DNA from: Bacteroidetes bacterium UBA2475
Lineage (GTDB): Bacteria > Bacteroidota > Bacteroidia > B-17B0 > Aurantibacillaceae
Assembly: GCA_002342065.1 (NCBI GenBank)
Contig: DDPF01000016.1
Span: 256,545 to 320,544 of the forward strand
DNA length: 64,000 bases
Direction of reading: 5' to 3'
Position 1 is the stretch's first letter; each line of letters opens with the position of its first letter. Below the pieces are notes generated by a model. It ran no database searches, was not told where the DNA came from, and was given only the letters and a program-made list of their open reading frames with translations. Shown here piece after piece: positions 25,869-35,093 of this stretch. The position numbers were made by a program, and so were the translations under genes.

Positions 25869-26618
25869 TTAATTTTTTGTTTTATAAATTTCTGACTTCA
25901 TAATACCCAGCTTATTAAAAAAGTGAGTAAATGAAACACCTAATACGCCCATTCCGTATTTTGAACTCCTTGCAAAATTAATAGAGCTTGCCTCCGGAAA
26001 ATATTTGGTTGGACAGGTAACTTCTGCTATATCAAAACCTGCGTAAAATATTTGAGATATCATTTGATTATCAAAAACAAAATCGTCTGAATTTGCATGA
26101 TAATTTATCTTTTGAATAACCTCTTTTGAAAAAGCACGGTAACCGGTGTGATACTCTGAAAGTTTTTGATTTACCAATACATTTTGAGTAAATGTTAACA
26201 TACGGTTAAATATGTATTTATACATTGGCATTCCACCTTTTAAGGCTCCCTTACCAAGTATCCTTGAACCAAAAGCCACCGGATAAAGATCATTTGCAAT
26301 AAGGTAACTTAAGCTATGTATAAGTTTGGGAGTATATTGATAATCGGGGTGAAGCATTATTACAATATCTGCGCCTAAGCTCATCGCTTTATCATAACAT
26401 GTTTTTTGATTTCCACCATAACCTTTGTTTTTTTCGTGGGTAATAACGTGCTTAATGCCTATGCTCCTTGCCACTTCAGCTGTATTGTCCTTGCTGCAAT
26501 CGTCCACTAAAACTACGTCGTCTACAATATCAAAAGGTATCTCGTCGTACGTTTTTTTTAATGTTAGTGCCGCATTATATGCTGGTAAAACGGCTATTAT
26601 TTTTTTTCCATTAATCAT
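25869..26618 (-). CDS. GT2-family glycosyltransferase, dolichyl-phosphate mannose synthase-like
   Basis: A 249-residue protein starting at ATG 26618 (MINGKKIIAVLPAYNAALTL). The GT-A fold is shown by VVLVDDCSKDNT, the acidic ADIVIMLHPDYQYTP motif for metal and nucleotide, and the acceptor-site part SEYHTGYRAFSKEV. The length fits a soluble polyprenyl-phosphate sugar synthase without the C-terminal helices. A TATTTTTG box at 26625-26632 fixes this start. It is the first gene of a two-gene unit with the pRiA4b-like protein. Confidence 0.9.
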   Translation of the reverse strand: MINGKKIIAVLPAYNAALTLKKTYDEIPFDIVDDVVLVDDCSKDNTAEVARSIGIKHVITHEKNKGYGGNQKTCYDKAMSLGADIVIMLHPDYQYTPKLIHSLSYLIANDLYPVAFGSRILGKGALKGGMPMYKYIFNRMLTFTQNVLVNQKLSEYHTGYRAFSKEVIQKINYHANSDDFVFDNQMISQIFYAGFDIAEVTCPTKYFPEASSINFARSSKYGMGVLGVSFTHFFNKLGIMKSEIYKTKN

Positions 26619-26624
26619 AAGCAG

Positions 26625-26632
26625 CAAAAATA
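26625..26632 (-). promoter_or_regulatory. Bacteroidota -7 box for the GT2 gene (minus strand)
   Basis: TATTTTTG on the minus strand ends six bases before the ATG at 26618, giving a very short leader and excluding the longer in-frame start at 26636. Confidence 0.55.
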
Positions 26633-26695
26633 ACAAAGTTTAGTTAATTTATCACCTTAAAAATAACTAAATTAATGTAATTTTAAGCAATTATT

Positions 26696-28132
26696 GTGTT
26701 CCTAAAAAAACTACATACACTAACGTTAAAGTCGTTTTTGCCACCTTTTATCTCAACACTATTTATTAGCGTGTTCTTGTTTTTTTTGGTAACTATCGTA
26801 ATAACCTATTTGGACGAATTTATAGGCAAAGGTTTAAACACTTTTGATCTTATTAAACTATTTGGCTTTGCCTGGATAGCTCTTATTCCTCAATGTATAC
26901 CGTTGGCCGTGCTCTTGGCCTCGATCATGAGCTTTGGTAATATGGCCGAAAATTATGAGCTGGCAGCTATGAAATCATCAGGCCTCTCGCTGTTTAAGAT
27001 CATTAAACCTGTGTTTGTATTTATAGTTATTTTGGCCGGAATGACCTTTTTGTTCAATAATTTTATTTTGCCGGTTGTGCATCTAAAATTTCAATCGCTT
27101 TTATACGATATCCGTCAAAAAAAGCCTACAGTTAACATTAAGGAAGGCATTTTCTATAATAAAATAGATAATTACACTTTAAGGGTAGGCAAAAAATCAG
27201 CAAATAAAGATACTTTAAAGGATATTTATATTTACGATCATAGCGCGCATCAGGGCAACAATGTGCAGATGTATGCTAAAACCGGTAAACTTACTACAAC
27301 CGCAGATACAAGCGCTCTTGTATTGATCTTAAGGGATGGTAATCGTTATGAAGAGGTAATAAATCAGAGCGGATCTTCGCCTCATAAAAAACCATTGGCA
27401 CAATTAAATTTTAAACAATTACAGGTAAATATTGAATTGGTTGATTTTAAATTAAAACGCACGGATGAAAATCAATTTAAAGGCCATGAAGAGATGATGA
27501 ATATCTGGCAAATAGATTCTGTAGCTGATTCTACGAAAAGATTATTAAGCAAACGACTTCACGAACTTGAAAGGCAATCGGGTATTTTCTTTTATGGAAG
27601 AACTTCTACATTTATTACTACAGCACACAATAAAAAATTGGTGCCAATAAAACAATTTTACGATAGTTTAAATCCGAATGATCATTTTAGATGTGTTGAA
27701 AATGCTTTGAATATAGTGCGTTCAGGAGCAAGTTATATTGATTCGGCAGATCAAAACTATAATATGGAAACAGCTTCTATTAACAGCATGAATGTTGAGT
27801 GGCATAAAAAAATTGTCGTGTGCTTTGCCTGTATTATTTTGTTTTTTATTGGTGCACCTCTTGGTGCTATTATAAAAAAGGGTGGTTTAGGTTTGCCGGT
27901 TGTTGTTGCTGTATTTTTCTTTTTGGCTTATTTTATTTTAACAGAGGCTTATACGAGTCTGGCTTACGAAGGTACCATTCCGGTCTGGCAAGCCATGTGG
28001 ACGCCTTTGGTGATCTTTTCACCAATAAGTATTTTTTTAACTTACAAAGCAGCAAAAGATTCTGCTATTTTTGATATTACCATTTATTATTTATGGATTG
28101 AGAAATTATTTAAAAAGAAAAAACTTGCTTAA
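26696..28132 (+). CDS. LptF/LptG (YjgP/YjgQ) family permease
   Basis: A 478-residue inner-membrane protein with three helices at each end and a large periplasmic part between, the LptF/LptG layout. Signature stretches are LHTLTLKSFLPPFISTLFIS, SFGNMAENYELAAMKSSGLS and FIGAPLGAIIKKGGLGLPV. With LptB and LptC such permeases pull lipopolysaccharide out of the inner membrane. It is longer than E. coli LptF/G (about 360), as usual in this phylum. The start is GTG. It overlaps the following glycosyltransferase by eight bases. Confidence 0.9.
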   Translation: MFLKKLHTLTLKSFLPPFISTLFISVFLFFLVTIVITYLDEFIGKGLNTFDLIKLFGFAWIALIPQCIPLAVLLASIMSFGNMAENYELAAMKSSGLSLFKIIKPVFVFIVILAGMTFLFNNFILPVVHLKFQSLLYDIRQKKPTVNIKEGIFYNKIDNYTLRVGKKSANKDTLKDIYIYDHSAHQGNNVQMYAKTGKLTTTADTSALVLILRDGNRYEEVINQSGSSPHKKPLAQLNFKQLQVNIELVDFKLKRTDENQFKGHEEMMNIWQIDSVADSTKRLLSKRLHELERQSGIFFYGRTSTFITTAHNKKLVPIKQFYDSLNPNDHFRCVENALNIVRSGASYIDSADQNYNMETASINSMNVEWHKKIVVCFACIILFFIGAPLGAIIKKGGLGLPVVVAVFFFLAYFILTEAYTSLAYEGTIPVWQAMWTPLVIFSPISIFLTYKAAKDSAIFDITIYYLWIEKLFKKKKLA

Positions 28133-29333
28133 GGTACTTCAAATATGTAATAAAGCCCCGTATCCTGCCAATGACGGAAGTAGTATTGCCATTTACAATA
28201 TGGCTCAAGGGTTAATTGATAATGGCGCCAAACTCCATTTGCTAACTATAAATACAAAAAAGCACTTTAAGTCTGATAAAGATGTTCCTTCTGATTTTAA
28301 GCTTAATTCAAATTATACTTCTGTTTATCAAAACACCGATACTGGTGCTGTTGGAGCTTTTTTTAACCTGTTTTCCTCTCATTCTTATTTTGTATCAAGG
28401 TTTTACTTTAAAGAGTTTGAAGATAAATTAATTGAGATCTTAGCTAAAAACACATTTGATATAGTTCAGATAGAAGGTGTGTTTATGGCCGTTTATATCA
28501 ACACCATAAAAAAGCACAGTAAGGCAAAAATTGTTTTGCGCGCGCATAATATTGAGAATAAGATCTGGGAAAGACATTTAAAAATTTCGAAGAAGAGTGC
28601 TGTGAATATGTATTTAGCGCTTCAAAATAAACGCTTAAAGAAGTTTGAATTGGATGTAATAAACAAAGTAGATGCCATTGTACCTATTACTGATACCGAT
28701 AAACAATTGTTTGCAGAAATGGGTTTTAAGAAAAGCATGTTTACCTGTATTACCGGTGTAAATGTTGCTCAGTATCAAACCAAACAAAACATTCCTGTAA
28801 AACAAAAAACTGTTTTCTATTTTGGTTCTATGGACTGGATGCCGAACCAGGAAGCCGCCAAATGGTTTCTGGATAATTGCTGGAGCAAAGTAAGTAAGGC
28901 GGTGCCCGATGCTAAATTTGTAATTGCGGGCAGAGGAATGCCGCAAAGTTTTCTGCAATTAAATTTACCTAATGTTATGGTGTTGGAAAATGTAAAGGAT
29001 GGAAAAACTTTTTTTGAGCAACATCAAATTATGGTAGTGCCATTACTTTCAGGAAGCGGTTTACGAATAAAGATCATAGAAGGTATGGCGCATGGCAAAC
29101 CTATTGTAAGTACATCAATTGGTGCCGAAGGTATTTATTGTGATCCGAAGAACGATCTTATAATTGCTGACGATTCTACTTCTTTTAGCGATGCAGTAAT
29201 AGAATTATTAAATAACGAAAGTAAACGCCTGACTCTTGAAAAAAACGCATCTGCTTTTGCTTATAAAGAGTTTGATAATAAAAATGTTGTTTCAAAATTG
29301 GTGCAGTTCTATAATACCTTATTAAATGTTTAA
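28125..29333 (+). CDS. GT4-type glycosyltransferase
   Basis: A 402-residue GT-B enzyme starting at TTG 28125 (LKVLQICNKAPYPANDGSS), which overlaps the permease stop by eight bases; a longer frame from 28071 would overlap by 62. It shows N-terminal PYPANDGSSIAIYNMAQGL, a RAHNIENKIWERH loop, VFYFGSMDWMPN and the C-terminal SGSGLRIKIIEGMAHGKPIV nucleotide-sugar site. Proteins with this pattern make surface glycans. It overlaps the next glycosyltransferase by eight bases. Confidence 0.88.
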   Translation: MLKVLQICNKAPYPANDGSSIAIYNMAQGLIDNGAKLHLLTINTKKHFKSDKDVPSDFKLNSNYTSVYQNTDTGAVGAFFNLFSSHSYFVSRFYFKEFEDKLIEILAKNTFDIVQIEGVFMAVYINTIKKHSKAKIVLRAHNIENKIWERHLKISKKSAVNMYLALQNKRLKKFELDVINKVDAIVPITDTDKQLFAEMGFKKSMFTCITGVNVAQYQTKQNIPVKQKTVFYFGSMDWMPNQEAAKWFLDNCWSKVSKAVPDAKFVIAGRGMPQSFLQLNLPNVMVLENVKDGKTFFEQHQIMVVPLLSGSGLRIKIIEGMAHGKPIVSTSIGAEGIYCDPKNDLIIADDSTSFSDAVIELLNNESKRLTLEKNASAFAYKEFDNKNVVSKLVQFYNTLLNV

Positions 29334-30495
29334 TTTTTTAACTATACTTTTTTTTAGTTCGGTATTTTTAATACTTCAAACCTACTTGCTTTATCCTTTA
29401 TGGATATTGTTATTTACTTCAAGGTCTAAAAGCAACTGCCCGGTTTATTCTTCAAGTGACGAACTTCCAACAGTTGGAATTTTAATTGCGGCTTATAACG
29501 AAGAAAAAATAATTAAAGAAAAAGTGATCTCAGTTATAAGAACAACTTATCCTTTATCAAAGATCAGAATTTACGTTGGTTCAGACGCATCTACCGATAA
29601 TACGGATCAAATAATAAATGAAATAATAAAAGATCATAAGAACTTGAATTTAATAAAATTTGGTGGTAGAACAGGAAAGGCAAACATTATTAATGCACTT
29701 GCAGAATTAGCTAATGAAGAGATCTTTATTTTGACCGACGCCAATGTTATTTTTAAGGAGGATACTATTTTTAATTTAGTGCGTCATTTTAAAGATCAAA
29801 AATTTGCGCAAGTGTGTGCTAATATCATTAAAGTTTCCAATTCTGATCATGGCATTGCAAAACAAGAAAAATCATACATTGTTTTTGAAAATAAAATAAA
29901 ATATGGTGAGTATAAACGCTGGAATGTTGTAATGGGAGCAGAGGGTGGATGTTATGCTATTAGAAAAGAGTTTTACGCCCCGGTGCCAAAGAATTTTTTT
30001 ATGGATGATTTTTACATTACTATGAATGTAATTGAAAAAGATAAAAAAATTGTTTTTGATAAAGAGGCTGTTTGTTATGAGGATGTTCCTACACAGGCCA
30101 AAGAAGAATTTAAACGCAAGGTGCGTATCTCTATTGGTAATTTTCAAAACCTTTTTCGTTACAAAAAATTATTACTACCGTTTTGGAAAGGATCTGCTTT
30201 TGCTTTTTGGTCACACAAAGTATTACGCTGGCTTACGCCTTTCTTTTTAATTTTATGTTTGGTAAGTGCAGGTCTGCTTTCTTTTCATTCTAAAGTGTTT
30301 TTAGGTTTATTCATTGCGCAGGTACTCTTGTTGTTATTTCCGTTGTTGGATTCCCTTTCGCCTTTCAAAATTTCAATATTTAAATTCATTAGCCATTTTT
30401 ATTTTATGAACCTTGCACTCCTTAAAGGTTTTTTTATGTTTGCAAAAGGGGTAGAAACAAGTATCTGGCAACCTACAAAACGTAATGTTGAATAA
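29326..30495 (+). CDS. Membrane-bound GT2-family glycosyltransferase
   Basis: A 389-residue processive-type GT2. A membrane helix lies at residues 5-30, then the GT-A core: ILIAAYNEEKIIKEK, VGSDASTDNT, the donor-site TDANVIF, and MDDFYITMNVIEKDKKIVFD with the ED-type acceptor motif, followed by RKVRISIGNFQN. The C-terminal part has two or three more helices. This layout resembles synthases that extrude polysaccharide, but the product is not known. It is coupled to both neighbours by overlaps of 8 and 11 bases. Confidence 0.88.
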   Translation: MFNFLTILFFSSVFLILQTYLLYPLWILLFTSRSKSNCPVYSSSDELPTVGILIAAYNEEKIIKEKVISVIRTTYPLSKIRIYVGSDASTDNTDQIINEIIKDHKNLNLIKFGGRTGKANIINALAELANEEIFILTDANVIFKEDTIFNLVRHFKDQKFAQVCANIIKVSNSDHGIAKQEKSYIVFENKIKYGEYKRWNVVMGAEGGCYAIRKEFYAPVPKNFFMDDFYITMNVIEKDKKIVFDKEAVCYEDVPTQAKEEFKRKVRISIGNFQNLFRYKKLLLPFWKGSAFAFWSHKVLRWLTPFFLILCLVSAGLLSFHSKVFLGLFIAQVLLLLFPLLDSLSPFKISIFKFISHFYFMNLALLKGFFMFAKGVETSIWQPTKRNVE

Positions 30496-32056
30496 GACCT
30501 CATACATACTTATATTTTTACTAATATCATTTTCTTTTTTAGCTCAAACTAAAAAGGTTGTAAAAGAGACGCCTAAACAAGTGGCTGTAACAACTAAAAC
30601 GCAGGCACCCGTTGCTAAAACAATTAATATTAAACATGCTAACAGCTTGTCGTTCGATCAGGATAAAAGTAACGCCAAAGTATTAACGGGTAATGTTGTT
30701 TGCGAACATGATGGTGCTATTTTAAATTGCGATTCTGCTTTGATCTATGATGGAGAAAGTAAAATGCAGGCCTCCGGGCACATTGTAATTACAAAAGGTG
30801 ACAGTATCACTGTAACCGGCGAAAAATTATTTTACGATGGCAAAACAAAAATGGCTACACTCCAAAACTCTGTTACTTGTATTGAAAAAGACATGGTGCT
30901 TACCACAAATCTATTGACCTTTGATGTAGGTAATTCTATTGCTAACTATTATGATGGCGGTAAAATTGTAAATAAAGAAAATACTTTGGTAAGTAAAAAC
31001 GGACATTATTATTCAGCTACAAAAGATCTTGCTTTTCACTATGATGTTGAATTAACAAATCCTGAATACAAAATGAAATCCGATACTTTACGTTATAATA
31101 CAATAACCAAAACTGCATTCTTTTTAGGGCCAAGCATTATTATTAGTAAAACAGATTATATTTATTGCGAGAATGGTTATTACGATACCGATAAAGAACT
31201 AGGTCAGTTTAGTATTAACGCCTTATTAGTTACTGCACAGCAAAAATTAACCGGCGACAGTTTATTCTTTGACAGAAATACAAAAACAGGAAGAGCATTT
31301 AGAAATGTGCGTCTTATTGATACTTCACAAAAGTCCATCATTTTTGGAGGTTATGCAGAGTTCAAAGAAAAAAAGTCTGAAGCGTTGGTTACAATAAATC
31401 CAGTTTACGCGCGTATTGTAGACAACGATACATTATTCATCGCCGCTGACACTTTGTATCACAGGGATCTGGACTCTGTAGATAATTTTTTGAACGCTTA
31501 TCATCATGTAAAAATATTTAAGAGTGATATGCAGGCCAAGGCCGATTCTGCGTCTCTAAATACAAAAGATTCGTTACTGCAGTTATTCCGGAATCCTGTT
31601 TTATGGACCAATCGTTCGCAGGCCACTGCAAAATTGATAAAAGTTTATCTTGGAAAAAATACGGTTAATGGATTTAAATTAGAAAGTAATTCATTTCTCA
31701 TTCAGCAAGTAGATTCAACTTCATTAGATAAATTCAATCAGCTCTCAGGCAGAAGTATTGAAGGACTCATCAGGAATGATACTATTCGAAAGGTAATTAT
31801 ACTTGGTAATGCTGAGGCATTATACTTTGTAAAGAATAAAAACTCTATAGCCGGTTTAAATAAAACTAAATGTTCTGAAATAAATATGTGGTTTAAGAAT
31901 GCAGATATAGATAGAGTAACATTAAAGCCCGAAGTTGATGGTGCTATAACTCCTATAAAGGATGTAAACCCTGAAACGACTAAAATAAAGGGATTCAATT
32001 GGCAATATGACAAAAGGCCAAAGTCGAGACAAGAATTACACGTAAAAACAAAGTAG
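30485..32056 (+). CDS. OstA-like protein (LptA/LptD N-terminal fold)
   Basis: A 523-residue periplasmic protein with a signal peptide (SYILIFLLISFSFLAQ). The beta-jellyroll repeats of OstA/LptA are visible: VLTGNVVCEHDGAILNCDSA, MQASGHIVITKGDSITVTG, LQNSVTCIEKDMVLTTN, YYDGGKIVNKENTL. Such proteins form the bridge that carries lipopolysaccharide across the periplasm. The gene overlaps the membrane glycosyltransferase and sits downstream of an LptF/LptG permease, which supports a role in glycolipid export. It ends two bases before a convergent thioesterase gene. Confidence 0.85.
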   Translation: MLNKTSYILIFLLISFSFLAQTKKVVKETPKQVAVTTKTQAPVAKTINIKHANSLSFDQDKSNAKVLTGNVVCEHDGAILNCDSALIYDGESKMQASGHIVITKGDSITVTGEKLFYDGKTKMATLQNSVTCIEKDMVLTTNLLTFDVGNSIANYYDGGKIVNKENTLVSKNGHYYSATKDLAFHYDVELTNPEYKMKSDTLRYNTITKTAFFLGPSIIISKTDYIYCENGYYDTDKELGQFSINALLVTAQQKLTGDSLFFDRNTKTGRAFRNVRLIDTSQKSIIFGGYAEFKEKKSEALVTINPVYARIVDNDTLFIAADTLYHRDLDSVDNFLNAYHHVKIFKSDMQAKADSASLNTKDSLLQLFRNPVLWTNRSQATAKLIKVYLGKNTVNGFKLESNSFLIQQVDSTSLDKFNQLSGRSIEGLIRNDTIRKVIILGNAEALYFVKNKNSIAGLNKTKCSEINMWFKNADIDRVTLKPEVDGAITPIKDVNPETTKIKGFNWQYDKRPKSRQELHVKTK

Positions 32057-32057
32057 T

Positions 32058-32573
32058 TTAATCTTTTAAGAATAACGCTTTGAGTTCTGTAGCATCTTCT
32101 GGCTTTAAGCGGCCAGCAAGTACCAAAGACAATTGTCTTCTTCTTAATGCGCTTTCAAAACGTTTTTTCTCAATTTCAGTTTCAGGTACTAATACCGGAA
32201 CTGGTAGAGGAGAGCCATTCTGATCGATGGCTACAAAAGTTAAAATAGCTTCGTTACACTTTGTTTTTTCGCCAGTAACAGCGTTTTCTACAAAAACATC
32301 TACAAAAACTTCCATACTGCTGGTAAATGACCTGCTTACTTTAGCGTCTAAAGTAACTATACTGTTTTGTTTTATAGGATTATCAAATGATACATGGTTT
32401 ATAGCTGCTGTCACCACAACCCTGCCGCAGTGCCTTTGTGCAGCTATGGCGGCAGTAATATCAACCCACTGCATTAATTTACCACCAAATAAATTTCCAA
32501 CATGGTTGGTATCGTTTGGTAAAACAACTTCTGTATTAATAGTTGCAGATTGTGAAGGCGTTTTTGATTTCAT
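32058..32573 (-). CDS. Acyl-CoA thioesterase, YciA-like hotdog protein
   Basis: A 171-residue hotdog-fold protein. The signature NTEVVLPNDTNHVGNLFGGK, then LMQWVDITAAIAAQRHCG with the catalytic-type Asn and Asp, is typical of YciA/BACH-type acyl-CoA hydrolases, followed by VTAAINHVSFDNPIK and the VDVFVENAVTGEK strand. It would release free fatty acid from acyl-CoA. The C-terminus is slightly extended (RRRQLSLVLAGRL). It stands alone between convergent ostA-like and divergent hemJ genes. Confidence 0.92.
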   Translation of the reverse strand: MKSKTPSQSATINTEVVLPNDTNHVGNLFGGKLMQWVDITAAIAAQRHCGRVVVTAAINHVSFDNPIKQNSIVTLDAKVSRSFTSSMEVFVDVFVENAVTGEKTKCNEAILTFVAIDQNGSPLPVPVLVPETEIEKKRFESALRRRQLSLVLAGRLKPEDATELKALFLKD

Positions 32574-32633
32574 CTTTTTGGGTTTGGTGGTAATTAATAA
32601 AAATTAACTGGTGTAAAATTACTCATAATACTT

Positions 32634-32641
32634 TATTTTTG
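32634..32641 (+). promoter_or_regulatory. Bacteroidota -7 box for hemJ
   Basis: TATTTTTG ends four bases before the ATG at 32646, another nearly leaderless arrangement. Confidence 0.6.
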
Positions 32642-32645
32642 TTGT

Positions 32646-33227
32646 ATGGATTACTTATATATAAAAGCATTGCACGTAATTTTTGTAATTTGTTGGTTTG
32701 CAGCCTTATTCTATATGGTTAGGTTGTTTATTTATTCTACCGATGCGCAAAGCAAAGATGAAGTAGCACGACCCATTTTAACCCAGCAATTGCTTTTGAT
32801 GCAAAAAAAATTATGGTACATTATTGGTTGGCCCGCAATGATAGGAACTTATATATTTGGGTTTTGGATGTTAGGAATAAACACTGCGTTGCTTTCTATG
32901 CCCTGGATGTGGCTAAAATTAATTGTGGTTGGTTTGTTAACCCTTTATCATTTAGAGTGCCAGCGTATCCTTAATTTGCAAAAACAAGGGGTTTTTAAAC
33001 ATGGTTCTTTCCGTTTACGATTGTTTAATGAATTGGCAACAGTTTTTTTAGTAGCAATTGTTTTTTTGGTTGTGGTTAAATCTACATCAGGCTTATTATG
33101 GGGCATTTTAGGTTTAATTGCATTTGCAGCTATTTTAATGTTGTGTGTTGCTGTTTATAAGCGCAATAGTGCTAAAGACGAAGCATCAAAAAAAGTAGAG
33201 AATAAAACGGAAGAACCTAAACCCTGA
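32646..33227 (+). CDS. hemJ: Protoporphyrinogen IX oxidase HemJ (CopD-like)
   Basis: A 193-residue membrane protein with five helices. The HemJ/CopD pattern is clear: YLYIKALHVIFVICWFAALF with the conserved His, LFIYSTDAQ, KLWYIIGWPAMIGTYIFGFW, and WMWLKLIVVGLLTLYHLECQ. HemJ oxidises protoporphyrinogen IX to protoporphyrin IX late in haem synthesis. The last 20 residues are a charged Lys/Glu tail. Family membership is firm; the HemJ function is assigned from the family in related bacteria. Confidence 0.85.
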   Translation: MDYLYIKALHVIFVICWFAALFYMVRLFIYSTDAQSKDEVARPILTQQLLLMQKKLWYIIGWPAMIGTYIFGFWMLGINTALLSMPWMWLKLIVVGLLTLYHLECQRILNLQKQGVFKHGSFRLRLFNELATVFLVAIVFLVVVKSTSGLLWGILGLIAFAAILMLCVAVYKRNSAKDEASKKVENKTEEPKP

Positions 33228-33337
33228 TCATATTTTTTAATTTTTTCTGACATTTAATTTGAAATAGATAAATAACCCCTTTTGCTAAATATAAAAGAAT
33301 AATGGTACTCCCTTATTTAAAATAATTTCACCTGGCT

Positions 33338-33793
33338 ATGGCCGATAATTATAATTTTACACTTGAACATAATTTTAATAAGCCCTTTAATAACATTTAT
33401 GATGTTATTTTAGATTTTAAAAAATTTGGGCATTTTCATCCCCATATGAAAGATGTTAGGGTTGTTTCGCAGCAGATACCAAACAATATAGAATATGAGG
33501 TGGATGAGGAAGTTTTAATATATGGCTTTATAAGGCTTAGGCCAAACTATAAAGCAACCGTGTTAGAAGTTGAAAAGAATAAACATGTAAGATATCTTTC
33601 GCAGGTTAAAAAAAATATTTTTTTGACAATTGATTTTACTTTTTCTGAAGATAAACAAAACGGAACTACAAGAGTGATTGAGAAAGTAGATGTTAAAGGA
33701 AACAAATTTATTGCCGGTGTTTTTTTGACGCTTCTTAAAAAAGCACACCTACAGATGTTCAACAATTTTATTTCAACAGATTATACTGCTTGA
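33338..33793 (+). CDS. SRPBCC (START-like) fold protein
   Basis: A 151-residue soluble protein with the ligand-cavity fold pattern: FTLEHNFNKPFNNIYDVILD, the FKKFGHFHPHMKDVRVV segment, alternating strands, and a long C-terminal helix (AGVFLTLLKKAHLQMFNNF). SRPBCC proteins bind hydrophobic ligands or modify small molecules; no ligand can be named. It ends three bases before the convergent acpH gene. Confidence 0.78.
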   Translation: MADNYNFTLEHNFNKPFNNIYDVILDFKKFGHFHPHMKDVRVVSQQIPNNIEYEVDEEVLIYGFIRLRPNYKATVLEVEKNKHVRYLSQVKKNIFLTIDFTFSEDKQNGTTRVIEKVDVKGNKFIAGVFLTLLKKAHLQMFNNFISTDYTA

Positions 33794-33795
33794 TC

Positions 33796-34362
33796 TCACA
33801 AGAATTCTTTTACAGCATCATCAAATAATATTTTGAAATTTTCTTCTAATTCTTTTTCGTGTTCTTTAAATATAATAATAGATTCATTTAGCATGACACC
33901 ATGTTTTATTCTATGCGATAAATGAAACAAAACTTTTTCAATACCTTCTATTGCCGAGTAATGATAATAAATATTGTTCTTTAAAACATACTCCAAAAAA
34001 TTAGAACTGCTTTTTGGTAACAAGGTTTGATTCTCTGAATAGATCTTGTAAACTCTATCGCAAAACTCTTTTAAGGGGATAGTGGAGTGATCATTAAAAT
34101 TTCTGGCGAGTAAATGATCAAAATAAATATCGATCAATACACCACTGTAACGTTCATAACCATTATAAAACAAACGTTTACTTTCTTTAAACTTTGGATG
34201 GGCATCTGTAAATGAATCAATTTTGCGGTGCATATAAATGCCTTCAATTATCTTTTGCGAATAACCTACAAAATCGTTCCCACGCAAATGATCGGCAATA
34301 AAGTTACCGATCAAAAGGTCGGTATCATTATTTGATAAAAATGCATGGGCTAAATAATTCAT
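33796..34362 (-). CDS. acpH: Acyl carrier protein phosphodiesterase (DUF479)
   Basis: A 188-residue protein with the AcpH pattern: MNYLAHAFLSNNDTDLLIGN, FIADHLRG, the metal-binding HRKIDSFTDAHP and the YSGVLIDIYFDHLLARN block. AcpH removes the 4'-phosphopantetheine arm from acyl carrier protein. The start ATG is clear and diverges from rsmE over a 28-base gap. Length fits the family (about 190). Confidence 0.92.
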   Translation of the reverse strand: MNYLAHAFLSNNDTDLLIGNFIADHLRGNDFVGYSQKIIEGIYMHRKIDSFTDAHPKFKESKRLFYNGYERYSGVLIDIYFDHLLARNFNDHSTIPLKEFCDRVYKIYSENQTLLPKSSSNFLEYVLKNNIYYHYSAIEGIEKVLFHLSHRIKHGVMLNESIIIFKEHEKELEENFKILFDDAVKEFL

Positions 34363-34390
34363 GTAATGCTAAATTACGTATTTTTATAGA

Positions 34391-35086
34391 ATGAATATTT
34401 TTATTGCAACCGTAGTCGATAAAACAGGAACACTTACCAGCGAAGAAAGTTGGCACTGCGCCAAAGTTTTACGCAAAAAGGCAGGCGACCCCATTCAGTT
34501 AATTGATGGTACGGGTAATTTTTATGAAGCTATTTTAGAATTGGTTTCTGATAAAAAGTGCACTGCAAAAATACTTTCAGGCCCTCTGTTACAACAAAAA
34601 CGAAATTATTATTTGCATTTAGCCATCGCGCCAACAAAACAAATAGATAGAATAGAGTGGATGATTGAAAAGGCCGTGGAGATAGGCATTGATGAGATCA
34701 GTTTTATTAATTGCCATAATTCAGAAAGAACAGTTATTAAAACCGAACGAATAAATAAGATCGTTGAAAGTGCCGTAAAACAAAGTATGCAGGCTTATTT
34801 ACCAAAAGTAAATGAGTTGGTCTCTTTTAAAGATATTGTTGCTTCTTCAAATGCAGAGCAAAAATTAATTGCGCATTGTTTTGATTCTGAAAAAGAAAAT
34901 GTAAAACAAGTTGATTTCAAAAATAAAACAACATTAATTTTAATAGGCCCTGAAGGTGATTTTTCTAAAGAAGAAGTTGAACTTGCATTAAAAAATAAAT
35001 ATAGAGCTGTAAGTTTTGGCGAGAACCGTCTAAGAACAGAAACAGCCGGGCTTTATGTTTGCCAGACCGCTTCTATTTTATCTTAA
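34391..35086 (+). CDS. rsmE: 16S rRNA (uracil-1498-N3)-methyltransferase
   Basis: RsmE methylates U1498 of 16S rRNA. The 231-residue protein has an N-terminal PUA-like part (HCAKVLRKKAGDPIQLIDGTG) and the C-terminal SPOUT trefoil knot with LILIGPEGDFSKEEVELA and VSFGENRLRTETAGLYV, the SAM-binding motifs of the family; the middle has RIEWMIEKAVEIG and KQSMQAYLPKV. Normal length. It ends eight bases before the convergent glutathione peroxidase gene. Confidence 0.95.
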   Translation: MNIFIATVVDKTGTLTSEESWHCAKVLRKKAGDPIQLIDGTGNFYEAILELVSDKKCTAKILSGPLLQQKRNYYLHLAIAPTKQIDRIEWMIEKAVEIGIDEISFINCHNSERTVIKTERINKIVESAVKQSMQAYLPKVNELVSFKDIVASSNAEQKLIAHCFDSEKENVKQVDFKNKTTLILIGPEGDFSKEEVELALKNKYRAVSFGENRLRTETAGLYVCQTASILS

Positions 35087-35093
35087 GATTTTA

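Noticed and set aside
28071..28124. Longer start for the GT4 gene within the LptF/LptG permease
   Set aside because: It would overlap the permease by 62 bases and add a stretch (MILPFIIYGLRNYLK) unlike the family start; TTG 28125 gives a normal N-terminus.
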